Shown here: in pieces, positions 63,807-64,000 of the stretch | Numbering within the stretch: the first letter of the stretch is position 1 | Layout of the letters: every line of letters starts with the position of its first letter | Source of the DNA: Sporolactobacillus sp. CQH2019 | GTDB taxonomy: Bacteria > Bacillota > Bacilli > Bacillales > Sporolactobacillaceae | NCBI RefSeq assembly: GCF_028765345.1 | Contig: NZ_JARAJZ010000003.1 | Coordinates: 301,595 to 365,594, forward strand | Length of the DNA: 64,000 nt | Direction of reading: 5' to 3' | Notes under the pieces: generated by a model | What the model was told of the DNA's origin: nothing | Seen by the model: only the letters and a program-made list of their open reading frames with translations | Database searches by the model: none | Program-made: the position numbers and the translations under genes

Positions 63807-64000
63807 GTTATCATGAAAAAAAGTCAGCTGATTAATTTTTAATATGAAACATGTGTGGGAATAGTTATAGTTATATTATATTGAAGGTGTTAAAGTGAAA
63901 TTAGTTAAATAATAGCTGGTGACAACTGAATTTCAATAACAAGGGATTTGCTGGTTTCGTATTTATGTGATAATTTTTACAATGTAAAATTTCTACGATA
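63807..64000. other. End of window after the acyl-CoA dehydrogenase
   Basis: 194 AT-rich bases with no gene seen before the edge. The operon may continue beyond the window. Confidence 0.5.

Overview
The window looks like a chromosome segment of a Gram-positive member of the Bacilli, probably a facultatively anaerobic, Sporolactobacillus-like organism. Evidence: RNase R, SmpB and tmRNA resemble those of Bacillus; the anaerobic class III ribonucleotide reductase is present; GC is moderate; Shine-Dalgarno sites are strong AGGAGG types; and the prophage modules are Bacilli-type. The genus is an inference.

Layout. (1) 1-5568, host: the 3' part of rnr, a decayed treR, an intact Cof-type HAD phosphatase, a 60-residue membrane protein, a nested GACCGA repeat array running into a frameshifted smpB fragment, then ssrA (tmRNA). 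(2) 5551-43581, a 38 kb HK97/siphovirus-type prophage integrated in the 3' end of ssrA. It carries integrase and a CI-like repressor on the minus strand. On the plus strand follow Cro-like, early and replication genes (DUF2800, DUF2815, family A polymerase, a sliding-clamp-like protein, VapE primase-helicase, VRR-NUC nuclease and a SNF2 helicase broken in its Walker A motif), then HNH, terminase, portal, protease, capsid, connectors, tail genes with a -1 frameshift, tape measure, Dit, Tal and an SGNH-hydrolase tail protein. An AT-rich cargo (hexapeptide acetyltransferase), a structured RNA, a second tyrosine recombinase, the lysis genes and an opposite-strand membrane protein complete it. (3) 43582-43790, the left-end remnant of an older related prophage in the same att site. 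(4) 43837-50397, host: a fused trehalose-6-phosphate synthase/phosphatase, a broken HAD phosphatase, the intact smpB, and nrdG/nrdD. (5) 50398-64000: an IS66 remnant, then two transcription units with matching sigma-54 promoters and matching upstream palindromes. One encodes an alpha/beta hydrolase and a GntP-type permease. The other starts with a CoA-transferase, followed by a frameshifted coaD, a MaoC hydratase, a complete FixABCX electron-transfer set and an acyl-CoA dehydrogenase.

How it may work together. Region 5 reads as uptake or release of a short-chain (hydroxy)acid, CoA activation by transferase, dehydration to an enoyl-CoA, and reduction or oxidation by an acyl-CoA dehydrogenase wired to FixABCX. 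This resembles in architecture the carnitine (cai/fix) and caffeate reduction systems. The shared sigma-54 promoter and shared palindromic upstream site point to one regulon whose activator lies outside the window. This regulon, the RNA in front of the second prophage recombinase, and the reciprocal HAD/smpB decay on the two sides of the prophage are the observations most worth following.
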